A stretch of 64,000 bases of DNA from Archegozetes longisetosus (Eukaryota; Arthropoda; Arachnida; Sarcoptiformes; Trhypochthoniidae), in NCBI GenBank assembly GCA_018873245.2, contig JAEMBT020000154.1, positions 1 to 64,000 on the forward strand, read 5' to 3'. The notes under the pieces are model-generated. The model saw only the letters and a list, made by a program, of their open reading frames with translations, ran no database searches and was not told the origin of the DNA. The stretch's first letter is position 1, and each line of letters begins with the position of its first letter. The translations under genes were made by a program, and so were the position numbers. Positions 24,701 to 37,500 of this stretch are shown one piece after another.

Positions 24701-26106
24701 TGCTATCCTTTTCCCTGTCCTTTATACTTGCTAAATATTCTCTTCTCTTGCCAATAAAACTTTCTACAGGCTCTTCAAATGATGGCATACTTCTTTTGAA
24801 GAAATATTGAAACTTATACTATTTTTCAAACATTGACTTATTTAGTTGAAACATCCACATCTATATGGAGTCTTTTTTCTCTATCGCTTTAAGAATATTT
24901 TATCATTTCTTGTGGAGACGCTACTCTGTAGAATTTTCTCACATCATTCAAAGCTGTTTCTTGACTATTGTGGTAAAACCAAGGATGAAACAATTTTTGC
25001 CGGGCACTAAATACTCTCGAAAGTTCTTTTCACACTACTTCAATCACTTAAAATACAAATTCATTATTTGCTGTTCTTATTTATTTTCTTGCCTCTTCCA
25101 TTACTTGTTTCTTCTTTCTCATTAATTATTTCTTTATAAAAATCTAATAGCTTGCATCCGTGTTAAATTTATTATCAATTGAAGATAATAGCACACGTTT
25201 TAGTTCTTCATATCTTGTATATCTAATTTGCGTTAATGCTTTCTACATTTTTAAAAGATGTTACATCCTTCTCACTACCAATGGTTTTATTAATGAATCA
25301 TTTACATTCCTCAAGGCCTTTAAGCCACGAGTATATCTACTGCAATAAGAGGGATGCAATGTTAACTTTAACACATTAAACTCTAATTCCTTTTATGATC
25401 TACCTAATCTATTCAAGTTTTAATATAAACTCCATTTAGTATTTCCTGATTTATTTTTATTGACTTAACGTATTCAAATTTTTCATTCACATAAAACACT
25501 ATCATTAATAGAAATAGGAAAGGCTTCTTTTATTTCTTGCAATTCTAATAATGGTAAGTTATTGTATAGCGAGAATCCTTCTAAAGATAACATATCCTTG
25601 TAATAATGCTCAATCTCTAAAAAGCTGGATTTCTTGGTAATAGCTCTTCTACCCCGTCTTTTTGTGATAACCGCCATTAAAAGTAACTAACGATGCCATA
25701 TCTTTTCTACCTTTGCTTACCGCATCTTTTTAGTATTTTGAAACTTTAAACTTCACTTTACCTATTTCAACACACATCATGTTTAGCTATTTCTTTGATT
25801 TTTCTGATTACAGACTAATAATCTACTCAAGATTCTCCCTACTGCTTCTTTATTAAATGAGTTCTTAATCTATTTTTTACCACGTTAGTTCCATTATCTC
25901 TGACTGCCATACCACCGATTAAGGCAGATATATCATAATACTTTATTTAATAAACTTATGATAACCAAATGAAATACAAAAATAATGAATAATATTAACC
26001 TTAAAACGAATAAAAGGACGAATAAGACCTTACATTGTTAATTTTGACATTAATCTTAAGTTCAAGGTTGTCGTTGTACGAATATTGATATAAGATAACC
26101 ATAATA
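21705..26106 (-). mobile_element. Fossil element of unrecognised family, left arm
   Basis: About 4.4 kb of AT-rich, coding-like but broken sequence whose sense strand appears to be minus. A roughly 300-bp repeat occurs inverted within it (21705-22005 and 22787-23090). An end motif, GCATCAG then ACTATTTGG, recurs near 21963, 22800 and 23302. The longest open piece (25483-25677, minus) is basic at its N-terminus (ITKRRGRRAITKK). I recognise no domain. It could be a DNA transposon or a virus-like element, so I treat it as a fossil. It has many breaks and looks old, and diverged fragments lie at 41041, 48150 and 61738. Confidence 0.5.
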
Positions 26107-26543
26107 GTTAACTTCCTTAAGTTACTACACTTTGACCCTTAATTATCAATAATGTCAAAATGTGTGCACGATTTATATAATGTAACTATCTTCTGTACAA
26201 TACACTTAAGGTACCCTATTTAATATCATATCGGAATTTTAAAGAATTATAGTATTAGAATAAATTTTTAAAAATTGAATACAAATTGTTTAGTGTACTA
26301 CACAAGTGCCTTTATTGAGAATACAGATAAAAAATTTAACAAAAATAAGGTCAATTTTGGAGAGGGATTAAAGCCATTAATCATTAAGGTAAAAAGGAAA
26401 TAGAATAAGGAATAGTAATTAGACAATTAGCCTATAAATGGAGATAACGAATAATGGGAGGGGTAGGTCATTTGGGTTAAAAATATTTGGTGAGATGTTA
26501 CGATTTTCAAGCCCGCATTGATTATTTATGAAATTTAGTTATT

Positions 26544-26662
26544 ATATTAACCTTTAAATGACTAATGTTCTAAGTAATTTCTACTTAATTTATTTAGAGC
26601 ATACCAACGATCAAACAGGTATAAATAGTAGGGCAACTCTAACAAACAAACTGCAGTTTCAT
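26544..26662 (+). promoter_or_regulatory. Promoter of peptide gene P1
   Basis: TATAAATA at 26620-26627 lies about 48 bp before the ATG, with an initiator-like CAGTTTC near 26654. About 105 bp upstream of the ATG, the motif AACCTTTAARTGACTAAT (near 26549-26566) is conserved upstream of P2 and in the orphan promoter at 49908-50067. It is therefore a likely regulatory element of this family. Confidence 0.65.
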
Positions 26663-26674
26663 TGACTTTCGACA

Positions 26675-26923
26675 ATGAAGTTGCCAGTTTTATTCGCTTG
26701 CTTTATACTGTTATTAGCCTGCGAAAATACTGTTAGCGCATTCTGTCTAGAAAGCTGTGATGGATATCGAGCGCGTTGTTACAGGAATAATAAAGGACCT
26801 AGGGATATCATTTGTCGTGATTCAACCAGATATTGCCAATTTCGATTTTTGTTTGGGACATGCTATTGCTGTAATTTCAACGAGACTCTTGGACGCGAAT
26901 TCCATCCTCTTAGTTTAGGTTAA
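26675..26923 (+). CDS. P1, secreted eight-cysteine peptide
   Basis: An 82-residue, single-exon gene. Residues 1-22 form a signal peptide (MKLPVLFACFILLLACE...). The mature part begins FCLESCDGYRARCYR and has eight cysteines spaced C-x3-C-x6-C-x11-C-x6-C-x8-C-x1-C-C, enough for four disulfides, then an N-glycosylation sequon NET and a short tail. I do not recognise the fold. Size, secretion and cysteine density fit a defence, digestive or salivary effector peptide, which is inference. It lies in the unique spacer of the large palindrome, so it is single-copy there. Its paralogue P2 is at 60628-60876. The start is fixed by the TATA box, the first ATG and alignment with P2. The 3' flank word GTTAAAATACCG is shared with P2. 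Confidence 0.85.
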   Translation: MKLPVLFACFILLLACENTVSAFCLESCDGYRARCYRNNKGPRDIICRDSTRYCQFRFLFGTCYCCNFNETLGREFHPLSLG

Positions 26924-27971
26924 GAGTAATATTATTGTAACGTTGATGTTATTATGTTTTGTTAAAATACCGACTTTATAAGAATGTATAAATTTCTATA
27001 TACTTCAGAAATTTTTATATAAATAGCGATTACTGTTCGATAACCATCCGTAGTTTTCGAAATAACCATGAAATGTAAGTTAGCCAATTGAATATCAATT
27101 AATGAGTGAATAATTTTTAATAATATAAATGATTTGCTATTACTTAATCTTATTCTAATGGAGTTAACTATGCATACTATCCTAGGAGTATTGTAAGATA
27201 TTAGCACTATTTTTAAAACAATTATTTATAGTCTTTCACTCAAACGATTTCGACAATTACAGTATTTTATTCAATTCATTTCGCTTTTCAACAATCATTC
27301 CAATTGTATTTCATTAAAATTCATTATTGTCATTTGTTATTGTCTGCTAAATTATAAAATACTTAAATCACCCATAGATAGTATTCATGCATCGGACTGT
27401 CTGCTACTTTCAGACTACTTTAAAGCAGTTTTATTCGAACTAATGGATACCTGATCTCCAACAGATCAAGTTATATTTAGTGAATCCAGTGTTCGGAATG
27501 AAGGCGAGTTTGAACTCAGCGGTAAGATTCGAAGTAACCTTTGAATCGAATAAAATTTTCGCAACTCGGCGGCGAAATTCGGCTCAAAAATTATGTTGTT
27601 ATTGAAAAATTAAGCTTTATAACAGTATCTTTTTGTTCTACTGTTTTATCATTAAGTCTAAATCTGTATTCATTAGTTATATTATTATAAGAATAAAAGT
27701 TTATTTTCTAATCAATATTGTTAGTTTCAAAACCAGATCGACACGTATTTCCGAATTTCGAAAATTGCATTATAACTCAGATAATTGTTTAAATCATGTA
27801 ACTCAAACTATAAATCCAATCATTTTTATCGCAATAATGAAGATTGAACTTGAAATTGGGTTCAGCATGTTTTGGAGAATTGCTTACTCGCATTGAATAT
27901 AAATGATTTTCGGCCTAACATTAAAGCCAAAGCATGAGATTAGATTCTTGTGTCAAATAGATGTAAATATA
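26924..27971. other. Palindrome 1 spacer downstream of P1, no further gene seen
   Basis: Unique AT-rich sequence. The first 80 bp share 3'-UTR-like words with P2. A slightly more GC-rich patch at 27480-27600 has no recognised meaning. Small open frames here lack any support. Confidence 0.5.
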
Positions 27972-28294
27972 TGTTGAAAACTTGAAAATAATCCCTATGA
28001 GGAGTAAATTTTTGAAGCTAACTGTGGCGCGAATCTAAGTTTTTGTTGATATCAAATAACTGTTTAGACAAAATTCGTTAAGCAAACGTGTTGAAAACTT
28101 GAAATAACAAAATAATCATTCCAAATTTACAAAATTTTATAGGGAAATAGACTGCTCTCAATTGTAATGAATTTTGTCTAAACAGTTATTTGATATCAAC
28201 AAAAACTTAGATTCGCGCCACAGTGCACTCGATGTAGCTTCAATGAATCTCAAAAAATTTACTCCTCATAGGGATTATTTTCAAGTTTTCAACA
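27972..28294. repeat. Foldback element at the inner edge of the right palindrome arm
   Basis: Inverted halves: TGTTGAAAACTTGAAAATAA at 27972 matches the complement ending at 28294, and GCGCGAATCTAAGTTTTTG near 28026 matches CAAAAACTTAGATTCGCGC near 28199. It is about 320 bp with an unpaired centre near 28085-28165. Its right end coincides, to the base or two I can resolve, with the first base of the right arm. Confidence 0.8.
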
Positions 28295-28319
28295 AGTGTA
28301 GTAACTTAAGGAAGTTAAC

Positions 28320-31300
28320 TATTATGGTTATCTTATATCAATATTCGTACAACGACAACCTTGAACTTAAGATTAATGTCAAAATTAACAATGTAAGGTC
28401 TTATTCGTCCTTTTATTCGTTTTAAGGTTAATATTATTCATTATTTTTGTATTTCATTTGGTTATCATAAGTTTATTAAATAAAGTATTATGATATATCT
28501 GCCTTAATCGGTGGTATGGCAGTCAGAGATAATGGAACTAACGTGGTAAAAATAGATTAAGAACTCATTTAATAAAGAAGCAGTAGGGAGAATCTTGAGT
28601 AGATTATTAGTCTGTAATCAGAAAAATCAAAGAAATAGCTAAACATGATGTGTGTTGAAATAGGTAAAGTGAAGTTTAAAGTTTCAAAATACTAAAAAGA
28701 TGCGGTAAGCAAAGGTAGAAAAGATATGGCATCGTTAGTTACTTTTAATGGCGGTTATCACAAAAAGACGGGGTAGAAGAGCTATTACCAAGAAATCCAG
28801 CTTTTTAGAGATTGAGCATTATTACAAGGATATGTTATCTTTAGAAGGATTCTCGCTATACAATAACTTACCATTATTAGAATTGCAAGAAATAAAAGAA
28901 GCCTTTCCTATTTCTATTAATGATAGTGTTTTATGTGAATGAAAAATTTGAATACGTTAAGTCAATAAAAATAAATCAGGAAATACTAAATGGAGTTTAT
29001 ATTAAAACTTGAATAGATTAGGTAGATCATAAAAGGAATTAGAGTTTAATGTGTTAAAGTTAACATTGCATCCCTCTTATTGCAGTAGATATACTCGTGG
29101 CTTAAAGGCCTTGAGGAATGTAAATGATTCATTAATAAAACCATTGGTAGTGAGAAGGATGTAACATCTTTTAAAAATGTAGAAAGCATTAACGCAAATT
29201 AGATATACAAGATATGAAGAACTAAAACGTGTGCTATTATCTTCAATTGATAATAAATTTAACACGGATGCAAGCTATTAGATTTTTATAAAGAAATAAT
29301 TAATGAGAAAGAAGAAACAAGTAATGGAAGAGGCAAGAAAATAAATAAGAACAGCAAATAATGAATTTGTATTTTAAGTGATTGAAGTAGTGTGAAAAGA
29401 ACTTTCGAGAGTATTTAGTGCCCGGCAAAAATTGTTTCATCCTTGGTTTTACCACAATAGTCAAGAAACCGCTTTGAATGATGTGAGAAAATTCTACAGA
29501 GTAGCGTCTCCACAAGAAATGATAAAATATTCTTAAAGCGATAGAGAAAAAAGACTCCATATAGATGTGGATGTTTCAACTAAATAAGTCAATGTTTGAA
29601 AAATAGTATAAGTTTCAATATTTCTTCAAAAGAAGTATGCCATCATTTGAAGAGCCTGTAGAAAGTTTTATTGGCAAGAGAAGAGAATATTTAGCAAGTA
29701 TAAAGGACAGGGAAAAGGATAGCAAAAAGATGAAGAGCGCAACTAAGACAAGATATAAATAAAAAAGTATGAAAGATAAAATAGAAAAAAGGCTTTAAGA
29801 GAAGGTAAATATAAAACAGAAAAGGCTGAACAAGCGAAAGTAAAAGCAGGAACTAGTTGTGATAGAAAAATTCAAAAGGAGAATTACTTGAAAGCACATC
29901 ACTTCTTGGTACACCGAGGTAGCGATAAAGTCGAATAATTTATCAAGTTCCTAGGACGTAAAGAGTTAAAAGACATTTTATATTAAAAAACCTAAATGGC
30001 TGATGAATTCAAGGAGAGGAGAAATAAAAAGTTTGGGCGGTGAGTCCAGTAAACAGAAAGTATAGTGGTTTCCTTTAGTTGGAAGTGTACTAAATCACTC
30101 TTAAATTAACGGCATTAATCCAAGAAACAGGTATTGCTGAGGTTTGTGTATTCTATAGCTATCTCCTGATGGTTTGGAATAATGGCACTGGCTTTTTAGT
30201 CAGGGTTTCTGCGTTACTTACCTAAATCTAGAATCACCTTTGTGGCAAGAATTGGCCCAGGTTTTACTTTATAACAGCAATTGAAGCTTGGCGGATTAGA
30301 TGGAAATTATATCTTTGATAAAAGATATGTTGAATCAATCAAAGGTATAGTTGATCCTGTGAAGTTTGAATATTATGTTCAGTACTTAATAGGCATTAGA
30401 GAAAGTGATTTTGATTGATATAAAGATGAAATAGAGTAGATTTAGAAATAGCTTTAAAGAGAGTAGATTTGTTAGAGTATTATTAAATTATGCGGAAACC
30501 ACAAGAATTAAGCTAATAGTTTGAAAAGAATATTTCAGAGCTACTTTACTGCAATAGATTAGAAAAATGCGGCTAAAGACAAGACATAAAATATTTAAAC
30601 TCTAGAAAGATCTCTTAATAAAGGTTATATCAGGTCATTGTAATAAGAGAAAATTCTGAATATTTACATTCAAGGTTAAAAAGTGCAGGAGTAGCGTTTT
30701 AGAAGAAAATTTAAGAATGGTATGCTTCCTAAATTATGGGGATGATATTAAAAACCATAACGTGCTTCGAAGTGTTTATTTCTTAGATATCATACAGATA
30801 AAAATTTTCATGAAAAATTAAGCGAAGTTTGAAAGCCTAAAAATGAAACGTGAAGCTTTAAGTAATGTATCGAAAGAGTACGAGGATTCGTGTGTTTATC
30901 TGTGATTTAAGGAAGTTCTTAGCATGGAAAGAAGTAAAGGCTTATGATTACATCATTTCTAGAGGAAAAACTCTAAGTTATAGATGCAGAGAAGCACTGA
31001 GAGTGTAGAGAAGAACGAGAAATAGCTTCATATAAAAGAAATAATATATTACAAAAGTTCAGAAGATTAATAAAAGTAAGATTGGCGCCAAATAGTTTTA
31101 CCTTTATTAATCCAAAACTGATGCGTTCTGAGCAAATTTTTAAGAGTTTGCTCACTCATTGAATTACTATTAAACTTAAAATATGAATCATTTGATTTTA
31201 ACATAGTGAACAACCCAATAATCACTAATAATCAAATGATTTGATGCACTTTTTAAGCCAGATAAAGTTCAAAAAAGCTCAAAAACATGTCTGAACACAA

Positions 31301-32720
31301 CAAAATCTCAATTATCGCACATGTTTATAATTAACTAATAAATTCAATAAAGTCATGTCAATAACTCCTGAAGCCCACAGAATATTGTTATCTTGTTTTC
31401 TGACTAGATTCTAATGTTTGTTACATTTGTATCTTTTTTATATGACTTATTCACGACATGTGAGTCAATAAATATCAATTATAATTATCAGTAGTGAGTC
31501 AAGTGTTGATTTTTATTGTCAAAATTTGAGTTAACATTTAAACTATAGTTGTCTGACCAAGACTATCAGTTTCTATGCTGCCCCTAACTTTTCACCTCTA
31601 CGCATTAGGTATTAAATTAAAACTATTTGGTGTCAATTGTGCAATAGAAATTACAAATAAGCGATTCTAAAAAAGTGAAGAAATTAAAAGAAGAGAAAAA
31701 TAGAGAAAGAGCAGAAAGACCTAGTTTATTATCCATTAGTACAACTTAAGAAGCTGGAATCAAAATATACTTGACTTAAGGGAGAGTCTGAGAAAGAGAT
31801 CAAGAGAAACGAGATTATATTATACTTATATGAAGATAGCCTTTACGGGAAGAGGCGTGTAAAAAACTTGAAGGAGATTGGCAAGCTTGGGAGGTGAAGA
31901 AAATAATATTAAAATCTTTTCTAAAACTGAAAAAGTAAAAAGAAATACTAGTACTTGGAGGAAGTCAGTTGCAGTTCTTTCTTATGTAAAGCAAAAATGA
32001 GCCGATTTAAGTATGGGTCCGCGCTAACAGTAGTCGTTGCACTTAGTGTGGGATTAATTAATATATTGAACATCCTATAAGTTTGCTAATTATCGTCCAT
32101 ATTGTGGTCTGATGGAAATCACGCCATCACAACGAGCCACTCCTCATTACTATCAACGGTTATTAAGTTTTTAAGTGTACACTAAGAGTTGAGTGGAGCC
32201 AAAACATGTTGGAGTTGTTTATCGAAGATGTATCGCATACCTATCAATGCAGTCAGTATTCAAGAGATAAACTCGATAGCAATACTAATACTGTTATTGT
32301 GTGTAAACCCTTTGTCCACATTTTTTGACTCTAAGGTGAAGGCTCTGACATGAAGGGGTCTGATAACAAACACTAAATATGGCTTCATCTAATCACTTCA
32401 TTGACCATGTTTTACTATTGCTTTCAGTACAGTTACCACCAAATAGTTTTACTTTAATCCCTGATGCGTAGAGATGAAAAGTTAGGGACAGCATAAAAAT
32501 TGAATAATCTTAGTCAGAGAACAATAGTTTAAGTGTTAAATCAAATTTTGAGAACAAAAATCTACACTTGACTCACGACTGATAATTATGATTTATATTT
32601 ATTGACTCATATCGTAAATAAGTTATACAAAAAAGATACAAATGTAACAAACATTAGAATCTAGTCAGGAAACAAGATAACAATATTCTGTGGGCTTCAG
32701 GAGTTATTGACATGACTTTA
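28320..32720 (+). mobile_element. Fossil element of unrecognised family, right arm
   Basis: Mirror of 21705-26106, with its apparent sense strand now plus. It is broken in the same way as the left-arm copy, so its decay predates the duplication. Its first part (28326-28460) is also found at 61738-61870, and 28485-28690 is also found at 48150-48340, both diverged by roughly a quarter. Confidence 0.5.
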
Positions 32721-32725
32721 TTGTA

Positions 32726-33246
32726 ATTACCTGCCATATCAAACTGACCAGAACTTTACTATATTTCTGATATGTAGATAATTAACTCCTGTTTTGATAT
32801 TATCGATGAATAACTTAAATGCTACCATTTTCCCTCATTATCGGACGTAGACTTTATCTAATAGAGATTAAGCTTTTACAGACAATCGATTCCTTCTCAT
32901 AAATTTGAAAGACCAATTATTGCTTTCTTTAAAATCATAGATTGACTCTTGTCCTGCTATTTTTTCACTTTCAGTGTTTCTATATTAATAGTTGAAATAC
33001 GTTCCATGTGCTCTCTTCGATTATCCTCTTCAAATCTAGTTCGAGTTCAGGTCAACGCTCTTTACAGAATCTTCACGCACGCTTAGTTGGTTTCATTGCC
33101 TGAAGAATTTTCTTTTCACGAATTGCGAACCTGTTTCTCATTAACTTCATAAAGCCGAGCCGCAGATCTGTCGTTAATACATTCGGCGTATTCAACATCT
33201 TTGAACTTTTCAACGCTTATTTACGACTTTCGGCTTTTGGCATTTT
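32726..33246 (-). mobile_element. Decayed pogo/Tigger transposase fragment, right arm
   Basis: Mirror copy of 21180-21700 with the same disruptions. Confidence 0.65.
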
Positions 33247-34200
33247 AAAATTTTACTTGATTCAAAAATAGTCACAGACTATATCACAATTAAACCAAAA
33301 GTATAATCACAAAATTTTTTATTAGAAACGTTTGTATCTATTTACTGAGATTTTTGGTCATACTTAGCCGTCAATAATATAAGTGATGTGTATAAAAAAG
33401 TTTACCATTTTGTTTACTCCTAAATGAAGTTAATATCGTCTATTTTTGGTCTTGTCATAGATAAAATGAAGCTTATCTGTGAGTTGAATATCACTACGAA
33501 ATTGAAGCTATTCATAGTAATGTGGCTTATCTGCGCTAAATAAGGGTATTCGAAAATAATACAAGCCTTGAAATTTTAATATTTTATGTGCTACATATCA
33601 TTTTAAGGTTTCTTTAAAGGTTTCTCCTCTTGGGATAAAAGTGATTAAAATTATCAACTTACAAAATGTAGAACTTTATATCCCAAATTCATTAGCAAGA
33701 GTATCTTAAATTTTACTACAAAACATTCTAGTTAAAACTCTTTACATGTTAGAAATAGTTGTTTGTTGAATGTTTCATAAGTTTGTTTTTTATAATTTTG
33801 TGCACATTTCTGTAGAAGAAATAACACAATAAAATGTGTTTAATCAATAAAACCGTAATTTATCATCGTGTACAGATAAATTCGGCTTTATAAAGCAAAT
33901 TAAAGTTATCCAATTAATTATAAGTATTATATGACCGGATGAGTGATATAAAATACTATCTATAATTTTAACAGGAGATTGGACTCGGCCGACGAAATGA
34001 CTAAACAACATAACTTTTATGATATGAGTAAAACTATATTTTACGATTTTGATTATGGTTATGAACCGCTTTGTGAATTTTCGTAAAAACTTATTACTAG
34101 AGATGCATGAGACAGTGAATCGAACAATTTAAAGTTACTCTCTCCTACTCAAGAAAGACGCCGATTATCTTATAATCTATATGACAGATATTCAATTAGG
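33247..34200. other. Decayed third-unit flank, right arm
   Basis: Mirror of 20225-21179. An open frame at the edge (34181-34399) is chance and has no support. Confidence 0.5.
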
Positions 34201-34536
34201 TTCTCTGATAGTCAATTGTCGGAATTCTGTATTTATTGCTCCTTTACTCTATCTCATCAAAAATATGATAAATTTCGCTAAATTTAGCAAATTAGTACTT
34301 CGTATGCCTTACTATTATTTACGGAAAATAATAGACCATACTTCGCTCAATTACTTTACTCAACTTGATAATCATTTCTTTTACATACAATTATTTTAAT
34401 TTTAGTTAATACAAGAGTTAGTTTCAAATAAATATAGTTTTTTGGTTAAGATGTTAACAAAATTCTAATCATTTCAACTTAAAGATCAGTCCTATGAATC
34501 AATATTTGAAAAAATATCAATAGTAAAGTTCTTTAG

Positions 34537-37500
34537 CTAAAATATCTCTTTTGCGATCAAAACAAAAGCAATTACTAGGAATAAGGTTTTAATTGTATTA
34601 TGTTGTAAATGATTGGCTGTATTGTATTGACATGACTGGGTGTTGTTCCAGTCATTAAAAATCAATAAGTTTGCAGTATTTTGCATTTGATCATCATGAA
34701 TTCCAGAAATAGCATCTTTAGTGCTTAAACATTTGATTTGATATTCAACTTCAGCCGGAGTTGACAAATCAAAGATACTTAACAAATATGCAGCCAGACC
34801 AGCGACGTGAGGACTGGCCATTGATGTTCCAGAGATAGTTCGTGAGGCATTTATTGATGCGATTCCAGCGCTTAAAATATTAACTCCTGTAATTGTAGAA
34901 TGAATGTAATTGCTCATATTTTGATAATAAAATATTTTAATAATTTAATTGATAGTAGACCTGGTCCGAAAACGTCGACGCACTCGCCAAAATTTGTGAA
35001 CGTGGCGGCCGTGTCATTAATGGTGGACGCAGCTACAGTTATAGCCAATTCTTCTCTCGCAGGACTGTAAATACGATAATATCATTTAAGTTTAATAGAG
35101 AGCAAAATCTAAACTCTAATTTTGGGTACAGGACCGGAATTTTCAGTTCATATCGAATTTCGCTGAAGTATTTTATACTTTGAGAAAATAGTTTAGGACA
35201 TAAATATGAACCTAATTTACCAAATATCTACAAAAGATTCCTTTGTAAAATAATAAATTAAATAGATTCAATATTGAATTTGGAGATTTTTAGAGAATTT
35301 TATGATTTTCAAAATATATTACAATAATATCTCGGTATAATAAATTGCTGGGGCCCTAGATTCATATTCATTATAAATGTGTTTCAATATTATGAATAAC
35401 TCATTGTTTAATAGTATACTAGTATGTGAAGCATTTATTGCAAACGTGCCGAGTAGTATTTAGATAACGTTTAGATGTATACTTAGCGTAACTGTTACTT
35501 ATTTCACTATTTTTTGACTAACACCTTGGTGTAAAATAAGAGTTTGCGCTCAGTAAACATCTTAACAATTATTTAAATACTACCCGGACTGCGTTTAAAA
35601 TAATTGCTCTACATATGTTTAGAGCATGACTTGCTTTTCACTTCTTTGAAGCTCACTATATCGTCGCCTTTAAACTATACTATCCTATTTGTAATGTTAT
35701 TTCAATCAGAGTTACGACAGTTTAGTCCAAAGTGACAATACGAAGATTCGATATATAGAGGTATTAATGTATTTTTTCACCATAATATAGTATTACTTTA
35801 TGATTACTTATAATATGGATAATTGAAGACTTTGATTTATGATGCCGAATATGTTAACAAATCATGCGTTTTTCTGGTCAATGGTATGAATCGAAAAATT
35901 TTTGTCACATTAGGGAATAGGCAGTTGTAGGATGTTGTTGGGCTCATGATTTTTCCGATAATTTAATTAAATTGTCGGTCGTAAGTATTCGCTTAAATAT
36001 TCACGTATATATTGTTACCTATGATTACATGCAGAGTAATTTGAGTTCCCAGCAGCTACTACTACTGTTATGCCCGCTTTGACGGCCTATTTATTAATAA
36101 AAAAATTCTATATATTCTAAAGTTTTTATGTATAAATATGATAAAAAATTTATATATTTAATAAATCCAATGACCACCGGATTAAGCTTACATTCTGGAC
36201 TGCTATCTCAGATAAACTTGGTTGACCCTGTGCCCTACTCCCCAAAGACATATTAATCACAGACTTGGGCTGTCAATAGAATGATTGTCAATTTAGAAGA
36301 GATATTCATTAAGTGGAAAAATAAATTAGTGCAAACTTACTTTTGCGTTCTTTGTGACCCAATCAACACCAGCAGCTACACCGCTATAATAATCAACAAT
36401 CTCTTATTAAACAAAGTTCCAAAATTTCAAAACCACATTAAACCATCAACGGATGAATGGATTCGTACCTTGTAGATCCACTACCATTTTGAGCCAAAAC
36501 TTTAATGGAAACGATTAACGCATTCTTCGCGATACCATAAGTGGTGCCCGCAGCAGTTCCCGCGACGTGAGTTCCATGACCTGTGATTGTGTATTTAACA
36601 ACGGGTGAAGATATGTATTTTGAATTGTAATTTTCTATATTATTTAAATATATACATAAAAGGCTGAAGGTTGGAAGGACTTATAGCACATTATATTGAA
36701 ATGATGAAATGGAAACTAAGTTTTTGTCAATAATAGTTCAAAAGCTATCCTTTTATGGTTGTTCGACTATTGCGCAATGTATAGAATATCATTTTAAGAT
36801 CGATTTTCTCTCAATACATGTGCAAAATATATTTTTTTACAAAAATCATAAATATTGTTAATTAAACAGGACAAAACTAATAATTTTATAAAAATGGATA
36901 GTAATAATAGTTTTTTACAAAAAATATCATTTAACACGTGTTTATGTTCATGTGATCGGTCTTTCTTTTAAAAATTAAAATATTGTTCGGATTCCATGAC
37001 AACTCAAAATCATAAAGAGATCGACCAAAAATCATCGCAATAGAATGATAACGAAATCACTTGATAAGCTAAGAAATACAGAAGAGTTCAATATCTTGTG
37101 TGATGTTTTATATGAATATTTTTTTAATAACCTTTAGAAATACGTAAATCAATACGTGTTGTAGAACAAAGATAAAAATGATAGCTTCTGGGTAAATAAG
37201 GGAATTTATACTTTTGTTATGGCTATAACTTAATATTCTCATTGAAACATTCTGACTGCACTTTACGCATAAAATATGATTCGAATATTTAAAACAAAAT
37301 CTGATAGAGAGTTTAACTTAAGACAAATCCTTTTGATTTTCAATTCTTCATACGATTTCATGGGGTTCGAAAATTTGCGAAGCTTTTGCTAAATAAGCTT
37401 AATTACTATAGTCACCTTAAAAGAAACGAACATAAATTGCAATTTTTTAACTAGAAATCAATTTACATGAAAATTTAAAGTTAATTAGAGTGATTATCAA

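Larger units (their letters stand above)
13386..26132 (+). repeat. Left arm of the large inverted duplication (palindrome 1)
   Basis: This 12,747-bp arm is matched base for base on the opposite strand by 28294-41040. Paired coordinates sum to 54425-54428 throughout. I noticed only about ten to fifteen differences, mostly single bases or 1-bp indels, for example near 14230, 20636 and 24956. It carries protease copy B, a pogo-like relic and a fossil of unknown family. The spacer between the arms is 26133-28293. Confidence 0.95.

Noticed and set aside
25483-25677. Basic 64-codon frame as a host gene
   Set aside because: It is embedded in a broken, repetitive element and is duplicated only as part of the palindrome. 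Treated as part of the fossil.
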